A stretch of DNA of 64,000 nucleotides, from NCBI GenBank assembly GCA_029781035.1, contig JAKOXK010000001.1, positions 1 through 64,000 on the forward strand, written 5' to 3'. This document shows positions 35,861 to 44,813 of the stretch, one piece after another; position 1 is the stretch's first letter; each line of letters starts with the position of its first letter. This DNA comes from Armatimonadota bacterium. GTDB lineage: Bacteria; Armatimonadota; Fimbriimonadia; Fimbriimonadales; Fimbriimonadaceae. Below the pieces are notes generated by a model that saw only the letters and a program-made list of their open reading frames with translations, searched no databases and was not told the DNA's origin. Both the position numbers and the translations under genes were made by a program.

Positions 35861-36243
35861 TCCGGTTTCGCGTACCACGCTCTGACGTCAGGATGGAACC
35901 ACGCGATCAGCAGCGGGACGGCCAAGGGCGTCAGGAAGCACGTCCCGATCCCGACGGCGATGTTGGACATATGGACTTGCCAGGCGTTCTTGATGTTCTT
36001 GGCCGTTCCCAGCCACGCGTTGAGAAAGGCCATGGCCAAAGCCAGCGGCGCGCAGACGAGACCGGCTATCAAGACGACCTGTGCCGTCAAGAACTCGTTG
36101 GCCAACTCGTCATGTTTCACGATGAACCAGAGGGACAGCCCGAACAGGGCGAGGTTCATCGCCGCTGCCGAGCCACAGAACACGCCATACCAAAGGACCG
36201 CCTTCGGTCGCTGTGGCACCTGCAGTCCGGAATACTGATCCAT
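35857..36243 (-). CDS. Small membrane protein of unknown function
   Basis: A 128-residue protein with three or four membrane segments (AVLWYGVFCGSAAAMNLALFGLSLWFIV, FLTAQVVLIAGLVCAPLALAM, IAVGIGTCFLTPLAVPLLIAW; the first is one or two segments). I do not recognise a family. The start is MDQYSGLQ at 36243; the ATG shares the CATG sequence with the divergent rqcH start. The longer reading upstream would be antisense to rqcH. Its 3' end overlaps the oligopeptidase gene by four bases. Confidence 0.6.
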   Translation of the reverse strand: MDQYSGLQVPQRPKAVLWYGVFCGSAAAMNLALFGLSLWFIVKHDELANEFLTAQVVLIAGLVCAPLALAMAFLNAWLGTAKNIKNAWQVHMSNIAVGIGTCFLTPLAVPLLIAWFHPDVRAWYAKPD

Positions 36244-37834
36244 GACGGTGAAGATTCCCTTTGACAGTTTGACTCTCGCAGCGGTTGTGGCGGAAGCCCA
36301 GGGCCTCATCGGAGCGCGCCTCGAGAGGATCATCGGGATCAACGAACTCAGCGTGGTCTTTGGTTTCTACAGTGGGAAGGAACAGTGGCTGCTCATCTCA
36401 GCCGACCCTCTTTACTCGCGGGCGCACCTCGTATTCCGGCGCCCCGAAGGCGTCAAGCCGCCGCCGTCCTTCGTCGTCGACCTCAAGCGTCACCTTCAAG
36501 AGTCACACGTCGCGTTCGTGAGGCAACGGGGTCTCGACCGGATTCTGGAGATGGGGCTGGTCGCCAACACGGGGACGTACCAACTTGTCGCCGAACTCAT
36601 GGGCAAGCATGCGAACATCATCCTTGTCCGAGAGGACACGACGGTCGTCGCGTCAGCCAAGAGAGTGGGACCAAGCCAAAGCAAGCGTCCAGTTCTTCCC
36701 GGACGGCCCTATGAACCGCCGCCCTTCGAACCCATGCCCAGTCTGCTCTCAGCCCGGGCCGACGACGACTTGGCCGGGTTTGAGGGCGCGTCTCCGTTTC
36801 TGAGAAAGCTCATTGAAGCGGGCTGTCCCTTGACCGAGGTTCAAGAAGCTGTCCGCTATGGACGCTATCATCCCGTGTACTCGCCAGGGAACGGTGCCTA
36901 CCCCTTGTCTCTGGAACCGCTCGGCATCCCCACGGTCCGGAGGGAGACCCTGAGCGTCGGTCTGGAGCAGCACTTTGAGGACCGGATCGCTGAAGACCGG
37001 CTGTACCAGTCGAGGCGCGCCCTCGAATCCCAACTACAGCGCGTTCTTCTGGCCCGTGAAGTTGCCCTTCAAGACGTGGACGAAGCGCTCGACGCCGCCA
37101 AGAACGCGCGATCGATCCAACAACGTGCCGAGCTCGTCTTGGCATATCAGGGACTCATCAAACCGGGAGACACCGCACTCGAGGCTTGGGACTACGAAGG
37201 AAGCCCCGTCAGCATCCCTCTCAACCCCGAGCTCAATGCGTCTCAGAACGCAGACAAACTGTTCGCCAAAGCGAAGAGGGCCAAGGCCCGTGCTCAGGAG
37301 ATGGCTGAGCAGCACCATCGACTCTTGGCCGATCACCAGGACCTTCTCACCGCGCTGGCATCCTTGGCGAAAGCTACAGCACTAGCAGAGGTTCAAGAGG
37401 TCCAAGCTCTGGCCGACTCTCGCAAGTGGTCGATGAAGCATGGCCAGGCCCTCCCCAAGGAGGAACGCCCCTTCCAGGGTTTTGCCATCCGCGAGCTTCT
37501 GTCACCCGCGGGATGGCGCGTGCTTTACGGTGAGAACGCTACGTCGAACGACCATCTGACCACGAAACTGGCCAGGCCAAGCGATCTTTGGTTCCACGTC
37601 CGAGGCGCGCCGTCGGCTCATGTCGTACTGTGTACGAACAACCAGCCACTGCGCGTCCAACGAACTGACCTCGAGTTCGCCGCAAAGCTCGCAGTCCGGC
37701 ACTCTCCATCGAAACACTCGGGTTATGTGTCGGTGGACTACACACAAAAGCGCTATGTCCGTAAGCCCCGGGGAGCGGCGCCAGGCTTTGCGCTGTACAC
37801 GCACGAGAAGACCCTCCATGTGTCGGAGCCATGA
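36242..37834 (+). CDS. rqcH: NFACT-family ribosome quality control protein RqcH
   Basis: A 530-residue NFACT protein (Rqc2/FbpA homologue). In bacteria RqcH binds stalled 50S subunits and adds C-terminal alanine tails with charged tRNA-Ala. Order: NFACT-N (MTVKIPFDSLTLAAVVAE, GARLERI), helix-hairpin-helix and coiled coil (DRLYQSRRALESQLQRVLL; KRAKARAQEMAEQHHRLLAD), then the NFACT-R domain with VLYGENATSNDHLTTKLA, DLWFHVRGAPSAHVVL and HSGYVSVDYTQKRYVRKPRG. The start ATG overlaps the divergent membrane-protein ATG. No strong ribosome site is seen. Confidence 0.93.
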   Translation: MTVKIPFDSLTLAAVVAEAQGLIGARLERIIGINELSVVFGFYSGKEQWLLISADPLYSRAHLVFRRPEGVKPPPSFVVDLKRHLQESHVAFVRQRGLDRILEMGLVANTGTYQLVAELMGKHANIILVREDTTVVASAKRVGPSQSKRPVLPGRPYEPPPFEPMPSLLSARADDDLAGFEGASPFLRKLIEAGCPLTEVQEAVRYGRYHPVYSPGNGAYPLSLEPLGIPTVRRETLSVGLEQHFEDRIAEDRLYQSRRALESQLQRVLLAREVALQDVDEALDAAKNARSIQQRAELVLAYQGLIKPGDTALEAWDYEGSPVSIPLNPELNASQNADKLFAKAKRAKARAQEMAEQHHRLLADHQDLLTALASLAKATALAEVQEVQALADSRKWSMKHGQALPKEERPFQGFAIRELLSPAGWRVLYGENATSNDHLTTKLARPSDLWFHVRGAPSAHVVLCTNNQPLRVQRTDLEFAAKLAVRHSPSKHSGYVSVDYTQKRYVRKPRGAAPGFALYTHEKTLHVSEP

Positions 37835-37884
37835 GGGGTGTGGGTGCCAAGGCACCAGAGTCCTGAATCCGTCACAATCATAAC

Positions 37885-38583
37885 GTGCTGCCGCTCTGGA
37901 GACTGGACCAGGAAGCTTTTCGCGCCATTCACGTGGGCCTGCACCGAGACTGGCTGGATCCGTTGATGTTGGCTTTGAGTGCGTCGGGACTTGGGTACGG
38001 TCAGGTCAGCGGCCTCGTGGCAGGTGGCCTGCGGAGCCGGTTCGGACGGGCTCCGGTGTGGGTTGCGGCCATTCTGCTGGGAGGGCTGACCGCCGCACTG
38101 TCCGAAAGATCCGTCGCTGCCACTCTCGTGGCCGTCATAGTGGCTCTATGCCTGGCTTGGATGCCTCGGACCATCGCCTGGTGCTCTCTCGCTTCGCTTG
38201 TGGTCGCCGGCCTCGCCCGCCTTGCGGTCGTCCCTTGGGTTGGTCGAGACCGTCCAAGCAACCTCGGCTTTGCGCACCCGCTTGAACCACCCATGGGCAG
38301 CACGAGCTTTCCGAGCGGACATGCCACGACCACGTTCGCCATTGCAGCGGTCTTAGTCTGGGCGTACTGCCGCATGGAAGACCACTGGATCGCCTGGACG
38401 GGCCTTGGCTGGGCGGTGTTCGTAGGATTGGCTCGTGTCTACGTCGGCGTCCACTACCCGTTGGACGTCGTCGGTGGTGCGGCCCTGGGCACAGCCTCGG
38501 GCAGCGTCTTCTACTGGATCTGGTTGAAACGGGGTTGGCTCGATCAGGCCAGGAACGCACCCATTGAGCGGAACCTCGAGTAG
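37885..38583 (+). CDS. PAP2-family membrane phosphatase
   Basis: A 232-residue integral membrane phosphatase. The three phosphatase motifs are visible: GRDRPSN, SFPSGHATT and ARVYVGVHYPLDVVGG, so it should dephosphorylate lipid phosphates such as undecaprenyl pyrophosphate or phosphatidate at the membrane surface. Hydrophobic segments alternate throughout. The start is GTG at 37885; there is no clear ribosome site. Its last 40 bases overlap the 3' end of the convergent accA gene. Confidence 0.88.
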   Translation: MLPLWRLDQEAFRAIHVGLHRDWLDPLMLALSASGLGYGQVSGLVAGGLRSRFGRAPVWVAAILLGGLTAALSERSVAATLVAVIVALCLAWMPRTIAWCSLASLVVAGLARLAVVPWVGRDRPSNLGFAHPLEPPMGSTSFPSGHATTTFAIAAVLVWAYCRMEDHWIAWTGLGWAVFVGLARVYVGVHYPLDVVGGAALGTASGSVFYWIWLKRGWLDQARNAPIERNLE

Positions 38584-39491
38584 CGGTGGGCTTTGACCTC
38601 TTGGGGACTCAGCCTGTCCAGTTCGGACAGCGCCTCCAGGATGCCGTCCTTGACAGTCTCTGCAGCTTCCAGTGGATTCCGGTACGCGCTGCCTCTTGGT
38701 TCGGGGAGCACCTGATCGACAAGGCCGAGTTCGAGCGCTGACTTCGAAGTCAACCTCAGGGCGGCTGCCGCCTTGTCCTTCTTTGCCGGATCGCGCCAGA
38801 GGATCGCCGCACAACCCTCCGGAGGGATCACAGAGTACACGGCGTGCTCCTGCATCAAAACCTTGTTCGAAGCGGCTATGCCGATCGCTCCTCCACTGCC
38901 GCCCTCTCCAATGATCACGCTAACAGTCGGGACCGTGAGTTTGAACATGGCGAGCATGCTGGCCGCAATGGCTTCGCTGATGCCACGGCTCTCGCTCTCG
39001 ACGCCGGGGTCTGCCGCTGGAGTGTCCACAAACGTGACAACGGGCAGACGGAACCGCTCCGCCATCTCGAACAACCGGATGGCCTTGCGGTAGCCCTCCG
39101 GTTTGGCCATGGCGAAGTTTCGGAACGTCCTCTCCGTGAGGTTTCTTCCCTTCTGGTGACCGAGCAGCATCACCGGCCGGTCCTCGAGCATCGCCGGCCC
39201 AGCCACGATCGCATGGTCGGCCCCTGCCCTCCGGTCTCCGTCAAGTTCGATGAAGTCGGTGAAGATGGCCGAAACGTAGTCGAGCGTGTAAGGTCGAGGG
39301 TCGGCACGGGCGAGAAGCACCTCTTCCCACGGTCCCAACCGGCTGAACATGATGTCCAGCACGTTGTCTCGCCGCTTCTCGTATCCCTCGATCCGGCCCT
39401 GATACTCCTCCTGCTTGCCGGGCTCGGTCTCGCGAACGATCGCCGACTTGAGCTGTGCGATCGCCTCTTCCAGATCAAGGAGCGGCTTCAT
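38544..39491 (-). CDS. accA: Acetyl-CoA carboxylase carboxyltransferase subunit alpha
   Basis: A 315-residue AccA. With AccD it transfers carboxyl from biotin to acetyl-CoA, the first step of fatty-acid synthesis. MKPLLDLEEAIAQLK starts the N-terminal helix; RPVMLLGHQKGR, PEGYRKAIRLFEMAERF, VTFVDTPAADPGVESESRG and IGEGGSGGAIGIA are family hallmarks. accD lies 60 bases upstream on the same strand, so accD-accA form an operon. The 3' end overlaps the PAP2 gene. Confidence 0.96.
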   Translation of the reverse strand: MKPLLDLEEAIAQLKSAIVRETEPGKQEEYQGRIEGYEKRRDNVLDIMFSRLGPWEEVLLARADPRPYTLDYVSAIFTDFIELDGDRRAGADHAIVAGPAMLEDRPVMLLGHQKGRNLTERTFRNFAMAKPEGYRKAIRLFEMAERFRLPVVTFVDTPAADPGVESESRGISEAIAASMLAMFKLTVPTVSVIIGEGGSGGAIGIAASNKVLMQEHAVYSVIPPEGCAAILWRDPAKKDKAAAALRLTSKSALELGLVDQVLPEPRGSAYRNPLEAAETVKDGILEALSELDRLSPQEVKAHRYSRFRSMGAFLA

Positions 39492-39551
39492 CCATTCCCG
39501 CCACGAGTTGTAGGCTATGGCGCACCTCCCGCAGTGTCCGGTTCTGAGACG

Positions 39552-40373
39552 TTAGGCAAGTTTCTCCTCCAAGCCCCTCAGGTGGGCACCCAGCATACGG
39601 ACCAATGATCCCAGGGTCGCCCGCATGTCCCGCCGCTCCACGATCCGGTCGAGCATGCCCGACCGCAAAACCCATTCGGCTTGCTGGAAGTCGTCTGGCG
39701 CCTTCACGACTTGGGCTTGTTTGCTGACCCTCGCACCCGCGAACCCAACGAGAGCCTTTGGTTCGCTCAGGATCACGTCGGCCACGCTGGCGTAGCTCGC
39801 CAAGACGCCAGCCATAGTGGGATCGGTGAAGACGGCGATATACGGTACACCCTCGCGTTGACAGCGTTCCACCGCCGCTGTCGATTTGGCCATCTGCATC
39901 AGGCTCAGAAGACCTTCCTGCATACGGGCACCACCGCTTGCGCAGAAGATCACGACTGGAATCCGCTCGTCGCAGCCACGCTCCAGGGCCCTGGTGACCT
40001 TTTCGCCGGCGACCGATCCCATCGAGCCGCCCATGAAATGGAAATCGGAGATCGCGATGCTAACGGGGACGCCCTGGATGGTCGCTCGCCCCGTCACCAC
40101 GCTGTCGGCCATGCCCGTCTTCTCCTGAGCGGCCAAGTGCTTGGGTTGATAGTCCGGAAACTGCAACGGATCTCCGGAAACGAGCTCCGTGTCGGTCTCG
40201 ACGAAGCTGCCCTCGTCGAACGTCCAGTCAATCCTTTCTCGCCATGTGAGCCGGTGGTGGTGACCGCAATAGGCGCAGACTTTGAGGTTGCTCGCGAAGT
40301 CGGTGGCGAACAAGGTCTTCTTGCAGTTCTGGCACTGCACGAATCGGCTTGCTGAGGCGTCCCCGGTCCGCAT
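39552..40373 (-). CDS. accD: Acetyl-CoA carboxylase carboxyltransferase subunit beta
   Basis: A 273-residue AccD with the N-terminal zinc finger CQNCKKTLF...CAYCGHH intact, ISDFHFMGGSMGSVAGEK, FCASGGARMQEGLLSLMQM, and FTDPTMAGVLASYASVADV. It is the partner of the downstream accA. The length is close to the family norm. The start ATG at 40373 gives MRTGDASASRFVQCQNC, placing the first zinc cysteine at about residue 14. Confidence 0.96.
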   Translation of the reverse strand: MRTGDASASRFVQCQNCKKTLFATDFASNLKVCAYCGHHHRLTWRERIDWTFDEGSFVETDTELVSGDPLQFPDYQPKHLAAQEKTGMADSVVTGRATIQGVPVSIAISDFHFMGGSMGSVAGEKVTRALERGCDERIPVVIFCASGGARMQEGLLSLMQMAKSTAAVERCQREGVPYIAVFTDPTMAGVLASYASVADVILSEPKALVGFAGARVSKQAQVVKAPDDFQQAEWVLRSGMLDRIVERRDMRATLGSLVRMLGAHLRGLEEKLA

Positions 40374-40521
40374 CGGGCACCCAGGATACCAGGGCCCAGG
40401 GACGAAAAGAAGGCTCGGCGGGACAACGCGCCGACCAGCTATTCGGGAACGGGACGGGACCTGAAGAGGCGACTCGCTATCATTCGCTCAGAGGGCGGAT
40501 CTGGCTTTCCGCTGACTCGAT

Positions 40522-40932
40522 ATGAAGACCCACACGGCCTACCTTTGGTTTGAGACGCGTCAGCGCGAGGAGTTCCTCCGCATCACCGACGAAGTCGAAT
40601 CGATCGTCGAAGAGTCGGGGATTCAGGAGGGCATGGTGCTGGTCAGCGCCATGCACATTACGGCCGCCGTCTACGTGAACGACTGGGAGAACGGCCTCAT
40701 CGAGGACATCAAGGAGTGGCTTCACGGCCTTGCTCCACGAAAGGACTACCGCCATCACCGGACGGGCGAGGACAACGGCGAGGCCCACCTCAAGAACCTC
40801 CTGTTACACCACCAAGTCCTGTTGCCCATAACGGACGGCTCTCTCGACCTTGGACCCTGGCAGCAGGTCTTCTACGCCGAGTTTGACGGTCGACGCCGCA
40901 AGAGGGTGGTCGTCAAGGTGATGGGAGCATAG
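40522..40932 (+). CDS. YjbQ / UPF0047 family protein
   Basis: A 136-residue protein of the YjbQ family (formerly UPF0047), some of which have weak thiamine-phosphate synthase activity. Hallmarks: [38 protein letters not shown] and [17 protein letters not shown]. The histidines and acidic residues line a metal-like pocket in known structures. It stands alone between accD and a PEP-CTERM gene and is transcribed rightward; TATCAT at about 40478 is a plausible -10. Confidence 0.9.
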   Translation: MKTHTAYLWFETRQREEFLRITDEVESIVEESGIQEGMVLVSAMHITAAVYVNDWENGLIEDIKEWLHGLAPRKDYRHHRTGEDNGEAHLKNLLLHHQVLLPITDGSLDLGPWQQVFYAEFDGRRRKRVVVKVMGA

Positions 40933-41002
40933 TCTGGTTCAAGGAAAGGACGCCCGCCCTCGGGTGAGAGCGAGCGTCCGGACAGCCTCGAAAGTCGACG
41001 GT

Positions 41003-41791
41003 TTATTTGCGACGACGTCGGGCCAAGGCGACGAGCCCGACACCGAGAGCGATCATGCTCACAGGCTCAGGAACCGTCTTGAACGCCAGACCATCGAACG
41101 AACCAGGAGCGGTGCCCCAGTTGGTCATGGCCCAGCCATTGGCGACGTCGAACCGGAGGATCTGTCCGCTCCAATCGATCGTGTACGCCATGTTGCTCCC
41201 CGCGTCCCAAGCGATGCCACCATTGTTGATGAAGCCACTGCCACCGATCGGGGTGACGCTCCCGTCGGTCGTGCTGACACTGTAGATCGTGCCCGGCCCC
41301 GCCTCGAAACCGACCATCTGCTTGGTGGAGCCGACAAATGTCAGTCCGTCCAGGGAGTGACCCGGGTCTCCGACGGCTGAAGCGGCGCCGGTAGAGCGAT
41401 CGATCTTATAGAAACCGGAACTGAGCGTCGACGAGCTTGCATAGAGGGTGTCCGTGGCCACATCGTAGCCAAGTCCGAACAAGCTGCTCGCGCCCGTGCT
41501 ACCGATCAACGAGGCGGCGCCGGTGTTCAGATTCACGGAGTACAAGTTGTTGACGGCGCCGAAACCGTCGCCCCAACCGTTGACCATGTACATCACACCG
41601 TGAGCCGAGTCGTAGGCGAGGTCGCCAAAATCGTAGCTGACGCCCAATGCCCCGACGGCGTTGAACGTGTTGGTGCTCAGATCGACCGTGTACAACTGGC
41701 CCGTGCCAGGTTGGACGGTGTAGGCGACCTGTGCCATGGACGCCGCCGAGAGGACGGTCATTGCAGACAGGATGGCAATACGCATTCTCAT
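41003..41791 (-). CDS. PEP-CTERM secreted beta-propeller-like protein
   Basis: A 262-residue exported protein. The signal peptide is MRMRIAILSAMTVLSAASMAQ, and the C-terminus is a textbook PEP-CTERM tail: VPEP, a hydrophobic helix (SMIALGVGLVALA) and RRRRK. Between them are repeats such as LYSVNLNTGAASLIG, YKIDRSTGAASAVG and IYSVSTTDGSVTPIG, so it is probably a beta-propeller. The PEP-CTERM tail is normally processed by an exosortase, and none is in this window. The ATG at 41791 is chosen, with AGGAG ten bases upstream. Confidence 0.88.
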   Translation of the reverse strand: MRMRIAILSAMTVLSAASMAQVAYTVQPGTGQLYTVDLSTNTFNAVGALGVSYDFGDLAYDSAHGVMYMVNGWGDGFGAVNNLYSVNLNTGAASLIGSTGASSLFGLGYDVATDTLYASSSTLSSGFYKIDRSTGAASAVGDPGHSLDGLTFVGSTKQMVGFEAGPGTIYSVSTTDGSVTPIGGSGFINNGGIAWDAGSNMAYTIDWSGQILRFDVANGWAMTNWGTAPGSFDGLAFKTVPEPVSMIALGVGLVALARRRRK

Positions 41792-41924
41792 TGACTTCAA
41801 TCTCCTGTACCTAGAGAGAACTTCAGAGCCCGGAACCCACGCGAACACGGATTGGGACTTGAAAGAATAGTATCACTCCAGAAATCCATGACAGACGCTG
41901 GCAAATGTGCTGGCTTCGGCATGC

Positions 41925-42548
41925 CTAAGACAAGTCTATCGAGTCCAGACTCCGGACGACACGGTGTGCCGCCGACACGTTCCCTCGGTCGTGGCGGTCG
42001 ATCCCGAGCACCGTGCAACCAGCGGCCAGTCCCGCGAGGATGCCGTTGGGAGCGTCCTCGACGACCCAGCAGTCTTGTGGTGGGAAACCGAGCCTCTTGG
42101 CGGCGAGCACGTACGGCTCTGGCTCAGGCTTGCCCCGAACGACGTCCGCCTCGCACACGACGCCCTGGACCGCCCTCCTGATCTCGGGAAACCGCTCAAG
42201 CACGGCTTCGACGTACCAGTCCATCGAGGACGTGACCAGCATGGCAGGCGTCCCGTTCAGGCGCCCCAGCAGTCGGGCGGCATCCTCGAACAACGGCACG
42301 TCGTTGGCGACATGCGCGATCATCTGGGGCTTGTAGTCGCTCAGGAACTCCTCGACTGTCAACGACTTGCCGAATCGTTCGTCGATCTTCTCCAACCAGA
42401 CCGGTAGTGTCAGACCGGTGAACTCTTCCATCTGCTCCAGGGTGATCGGCACACCGAAGTCGTTCAGGGCGGCCACCTCGGTCTTCTTGTACCAAGGCTC
42501 GGAATCGATCAACGTGCCGTCGAGGTCCAAGAGAAGTGGCGTGGGCAC
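41925..42548 (-). CDS. HAD-superfamily hydrolase (beta-phosphoglucomutase-like)
   Basis: A 207-residue HAD phosphatase or mutase. Motif I LLLDLDGTLIDSE, motif II LVTSSMD, motif III lysine in RGKPEPEPY and motif IV VVEDAPNGI are all present, and the cap domain lies after motif I, as in the beta-phosphoglucomutase / sugar-phosphatase group. The start is GTG. Substrate not predicted. It lies 69 bases downstream of the sugar isomerase gene on the same strand, consistent with sugar-phosphate handling. Confidence 0.88.
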   Translation of the reverse strand: MPTPLLLDLDGTLIDSEPWYKKTEVAALNDFGVPITLEQMEEFTGLTLPVWLEKIDERFGKSLTVEEFLSDYKPQMIAHVANDVPLFEDAARLLGRLNGTPAMLVTSSMDWYVEAVLERFPEIRRAVQGVVCEADVVRGKPEPEPYVLAAKRLGFPPQDCWVVEDAPNGILAGLAAGCTVLGIDRHDRGNVSAAHRVVRSLDSIDLS

Positions 42549-42617
42549 GACGGGTGATTATTCCCCGCCGACTGGTGCCACCGGCTTGTAAGACCTATGC
42601 TGACCCTTGCTCGGATC

Positions 42618-43601
42618 TCAGTCCTTGGCCCAGAACATCGCTCCCGCGGGCTCCTGGATGACGGCTTGCTTGAGGACATCGATAGCCTTCCTCAGGCCCT
42701 CCATCGGCGACATCAGACCGTCTTCGTGCTCGATGCTGAGCACCTTGTCATAGCCGACCACACGGAGGTTGCTGACGAAGTCCTTCCACCACTCGACGCC
42801 GTGGCCGTAGCCCACGCTCCGGAACACCCACGAGCGCTTGGCGATGTCACCGTAGCTCTTGGTGTCCAAGTTGCCGTTCCTGCCCGAATTTGCAGTGTCA
42901 ATGCGCGTGTCCTTGGCGTGGACATGAAAAACCGCGCCCTCCTCTCCCAACTCTCTGACAGCGGCGATCGGGTCGATGCCCTGCCACCACAAGTGGCTTG
43001 GATCGAAGTTCGCACCGATCCATTCCCCGTCTCGCCCCACACCTTTCCGAAGCTTGAGGAGCGTGTCGTTGCTATAGCAAACGAATCCAGGGTGCATCTC
43101 GATGCCGAATCTGACCTGGTGCTCTTTGAGCAACTTGGCTTGTGCGCGCCAGTAAGGGAGGACGCTGCGCTTCCACTGCCACTCAAGGATCTCTCGGAAC
43201 TCGTCGGGCCAAGCACAGGTGACCCAGTTCGGATTCTTGGCGCGTGGCCCGTCGCCAGGGCAACCGCTGAACCCGTTCACGCACTCCACACCCAACGCGC
43301 TCGCCAGTTTCACGGCGTTCACGAAGACCTCGTGGTGCTCCTGGGCAATGACTTTGTTGGGGTGGAGCGGGTTGCCATGGACGCTCAGCGCCGTGAGCAC
43401 CAGCCCGCGCCGCTCAATCGCCTTCATGAGTCGATCCCGCTCGGCCTTGCTCTCCAGCAACTTCGGCACGTCGATGTGCGGCGAACCAGGGTAGGCGCCG
43501 GCCCCGATTTCGACCGCTTGGATCCCTTCCGCGACCGCAGCATCGAGCGCGTCTTCCAGTTTCTTGTCCCCAAACAGGGCGATGAATAGTCCGATTCGCA
43601 T
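42618..43601 (-). CDS. Sugar phosphate isomerase/epimerase (xylose-isomerase-like TIM barrel)
   Basis: A 327-residue TIM-barrel protein. MRIGLFIALFGD, IQAVEIGAGAYPGSPHID, ALSVHGNPLHPN, FGIEMHPGF, GANFDPSHLWWQGIDP, FHVHAKDTRID and LSIEHEDGLMSP give the metal-binding Glu, Asp, His and Glu of this family. Such enzymes isomerise or epimerise sugars or inositols. The start at 43601 is chosen; the longer ORF adds 30 residues without family similarity. No ribosome site is clear. Probably grouped with the downstream HAD gene. Confidence 0.87.
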   Translation of the reverse strand: MRIGLFIALFGDKKLEDALDAAVAEGIQAVEIGAGAYPGSPHIDVPKLLESKAERDRLMKAIERRGLVLTALSVHGNPLHPNKVIAQEHHEVFVNAVKLASALGVECVNGFSGCPGDGPRAKNPNWVTCAWPDEFREILEWQWKRSVLPYWRAQAKLLKEHQVRFGIEMHPGFVCYSNDTLLKLRKGVGRDGEWIGANFDPSHLWWQGIDPIAAVRELGEEGAVFHVHAKDTRIDTANSGRNGNLDTKSYGDIAKRSWVFRSVGYGHGVEWWKDFVSNLRVVGYDKVLSIEHEDGLMSPMEGLRKAIDVLKQAVIQEPAGAMFWAKD

Positions 43602-43980
43602 GGACGAAGTTTGCCATAGGGCCGACTCGGAGTGAAAGGCAGAACCCGGCCTCAAGACCATTCGGCCTCCAACCGCACCCACGGTGTCCATCTGGCGACG
43701 GCGTCCCCGGCGTCACCAGTCCGCCGAACATTGCTCCGAACCACAATCGTAAGACTAATGCAATGTACAAATCAACGGTTGCACACATCCAACCGTCGTG
43801 CAGCCCTTGACGGTTAGCCTGCCATGGTCTGTCGCGGCGATTTACCCCCGTATTTATGCCTGTTATCAATAAGTACATTTTATATATAGATAGTCTTGCA
43901 ATAGAATTTCCTATAGATCAGTGACTGGCGCCTGGTGTCTTCCGGAGCGTCTCTGGACTGGTCGGAGAGGGCTATCTCAC
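43602..43980. other. A/T-rich upstream region of the PEP-CTERM gene
   Basis: About 379 bases without a supported gene between the divergent sugar isomerase and PEP-CTERM genes. The stretch 43850-43920 is strikingly A/T-rich for this genome (for example ttttatatatagatag), and TATAGAT near 43911 is a -10 candidate. GGAGAGG lies ten bases before the ATG at 43981. Confidence 0.45.
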
Positions 43981-44715
43981 ATGACCAAAAAGGTTCTCAT
44001 CATCCTGGGACTGGCGGCCGTCGTCGGCGCCAACGCGCAGTCCCTCTACAACAACGCGACCCCTGCCGGACTGACGCTTGAAGGCTTGCGGACCGGTCCT
44101 CGAACGGGTGGAGGCGACTACAGCGAAGTCCAGCTCGGCAACACCACAGCTGGTTCGACCGTCATCGACTCGCTCTATCGAATGGGTGACGACTTCACCT
44201 TCAGTGGCAACAACTGGCAAGTGAACAAGATCACGATCTTCGCCTATCACACGGGCGCGACCGTCGCTGACTTCAACGGCGGCACGATGGAGATCCGAGC
44301 TGGTTCAGCGACGGGCAGCGTCGTTGGCACGGGCACGTTTGGATCCTCGGTGTTCACGGACATCTACCGGATCTTCAACGGCACTCCCGGCGATACCCGA
44401 CGCGTCCAGCAGGTGACCTTCAACTTCAACACGCAGTTGACGGCAGGAACGTATTGGATCACCTATGGCCTGACGAACTCGGCCAGCAGTGGGTTCAACC
44501 CGTTCCTCACCAAGGTCGGCAGTCTCACGACCCCGGGAGCGAACGCCATGCAGTACACAGTGAGCTCGGGAACTTGGGCAGCCGTCGTCGATACGGGATC
44601 ACTACAGCCTCAGGATCTGCCGTTCTGGATCGACGGTCAAGTCGTTCCTGAGCCGGCCACGTTGGTCGCGCTCACGCTCGGCCTTGCCGCGTTCGCCCGC
44701 AAGCGACGCAGGTAG
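43981..44715 (+). CDS. PEP-CTERM secreted protein
   Basis: A 244-residue exported protein with signal peptide MTKKVLIILGLAAVVGANAQ and C-terminal VPEPATLVALTLGLAAFARKRRR, cut into the VPEP motif, the helix and the basic tail. The middle is beta-rich (YRMGDDFTFSGNNWQVNKIT, AGTYWITYGL), resembling small adhesin-like sandwich domains, with no catalytic motif. The start is the ATG at 43981; 20 extra upstream residues are not signal-like. It is followed by a very strong terminator and stands just before the leftward cohesin/dockerin cluster. Confidence 0.88.
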   Translation: MTKKVLIILGLAAVVGANAQSLYNNATPAGLTLEGLRTGPRTGGGDYSEVQLGNTTAGSTVIDSLYRMGDDFTFSGNNWQVNKITIFAYHTGATVADFNGGTMEIRAGSATGSVVGTGTFGSSVFTDIYRIFNGTPGDTRRVQQVTFNFNTQLTAGTYWITYGLTNSASSGFNPFLTKVGSLTTPGANAMQYTVSSGTWAAVVDTGSLQPQDLPFWIDGQVVPEPATLVALTLGLAAFARKRRR

Positions 44716-44757
44716 CGATTCGATCTGAGCCGTCGTAAACGAGTCTGAACTACCGCC

Positions 44758-44800
44758 GGACGCCCCTCGCTAACCATGCCGAGGGGCGTCCGCTTCTTTC
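44758..44800 (+). terminator. Intrinsic terminator
   Basis: A perfect 12-base-pair stem (GGACGCCCCTCG at 44758-44769 with CGAGGGGCGTCC at 44780-44791) followed by GCTTCTTTC. It ends the PEP-CTERM transcript; it also lies just past the leftward cohesin-like gene. Confidence 0.85.
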
Positions 44801-44813
44801 TGGACGGTCGATC

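Noticed and set aside
42597-43589. 330-residue plus-strand ORF opposite the sugar isomerase
   Set aside because: The minus-strand frame encodes a clear TIM-barrel isomerase with all metal ligands; the antisense ORF has no motif.
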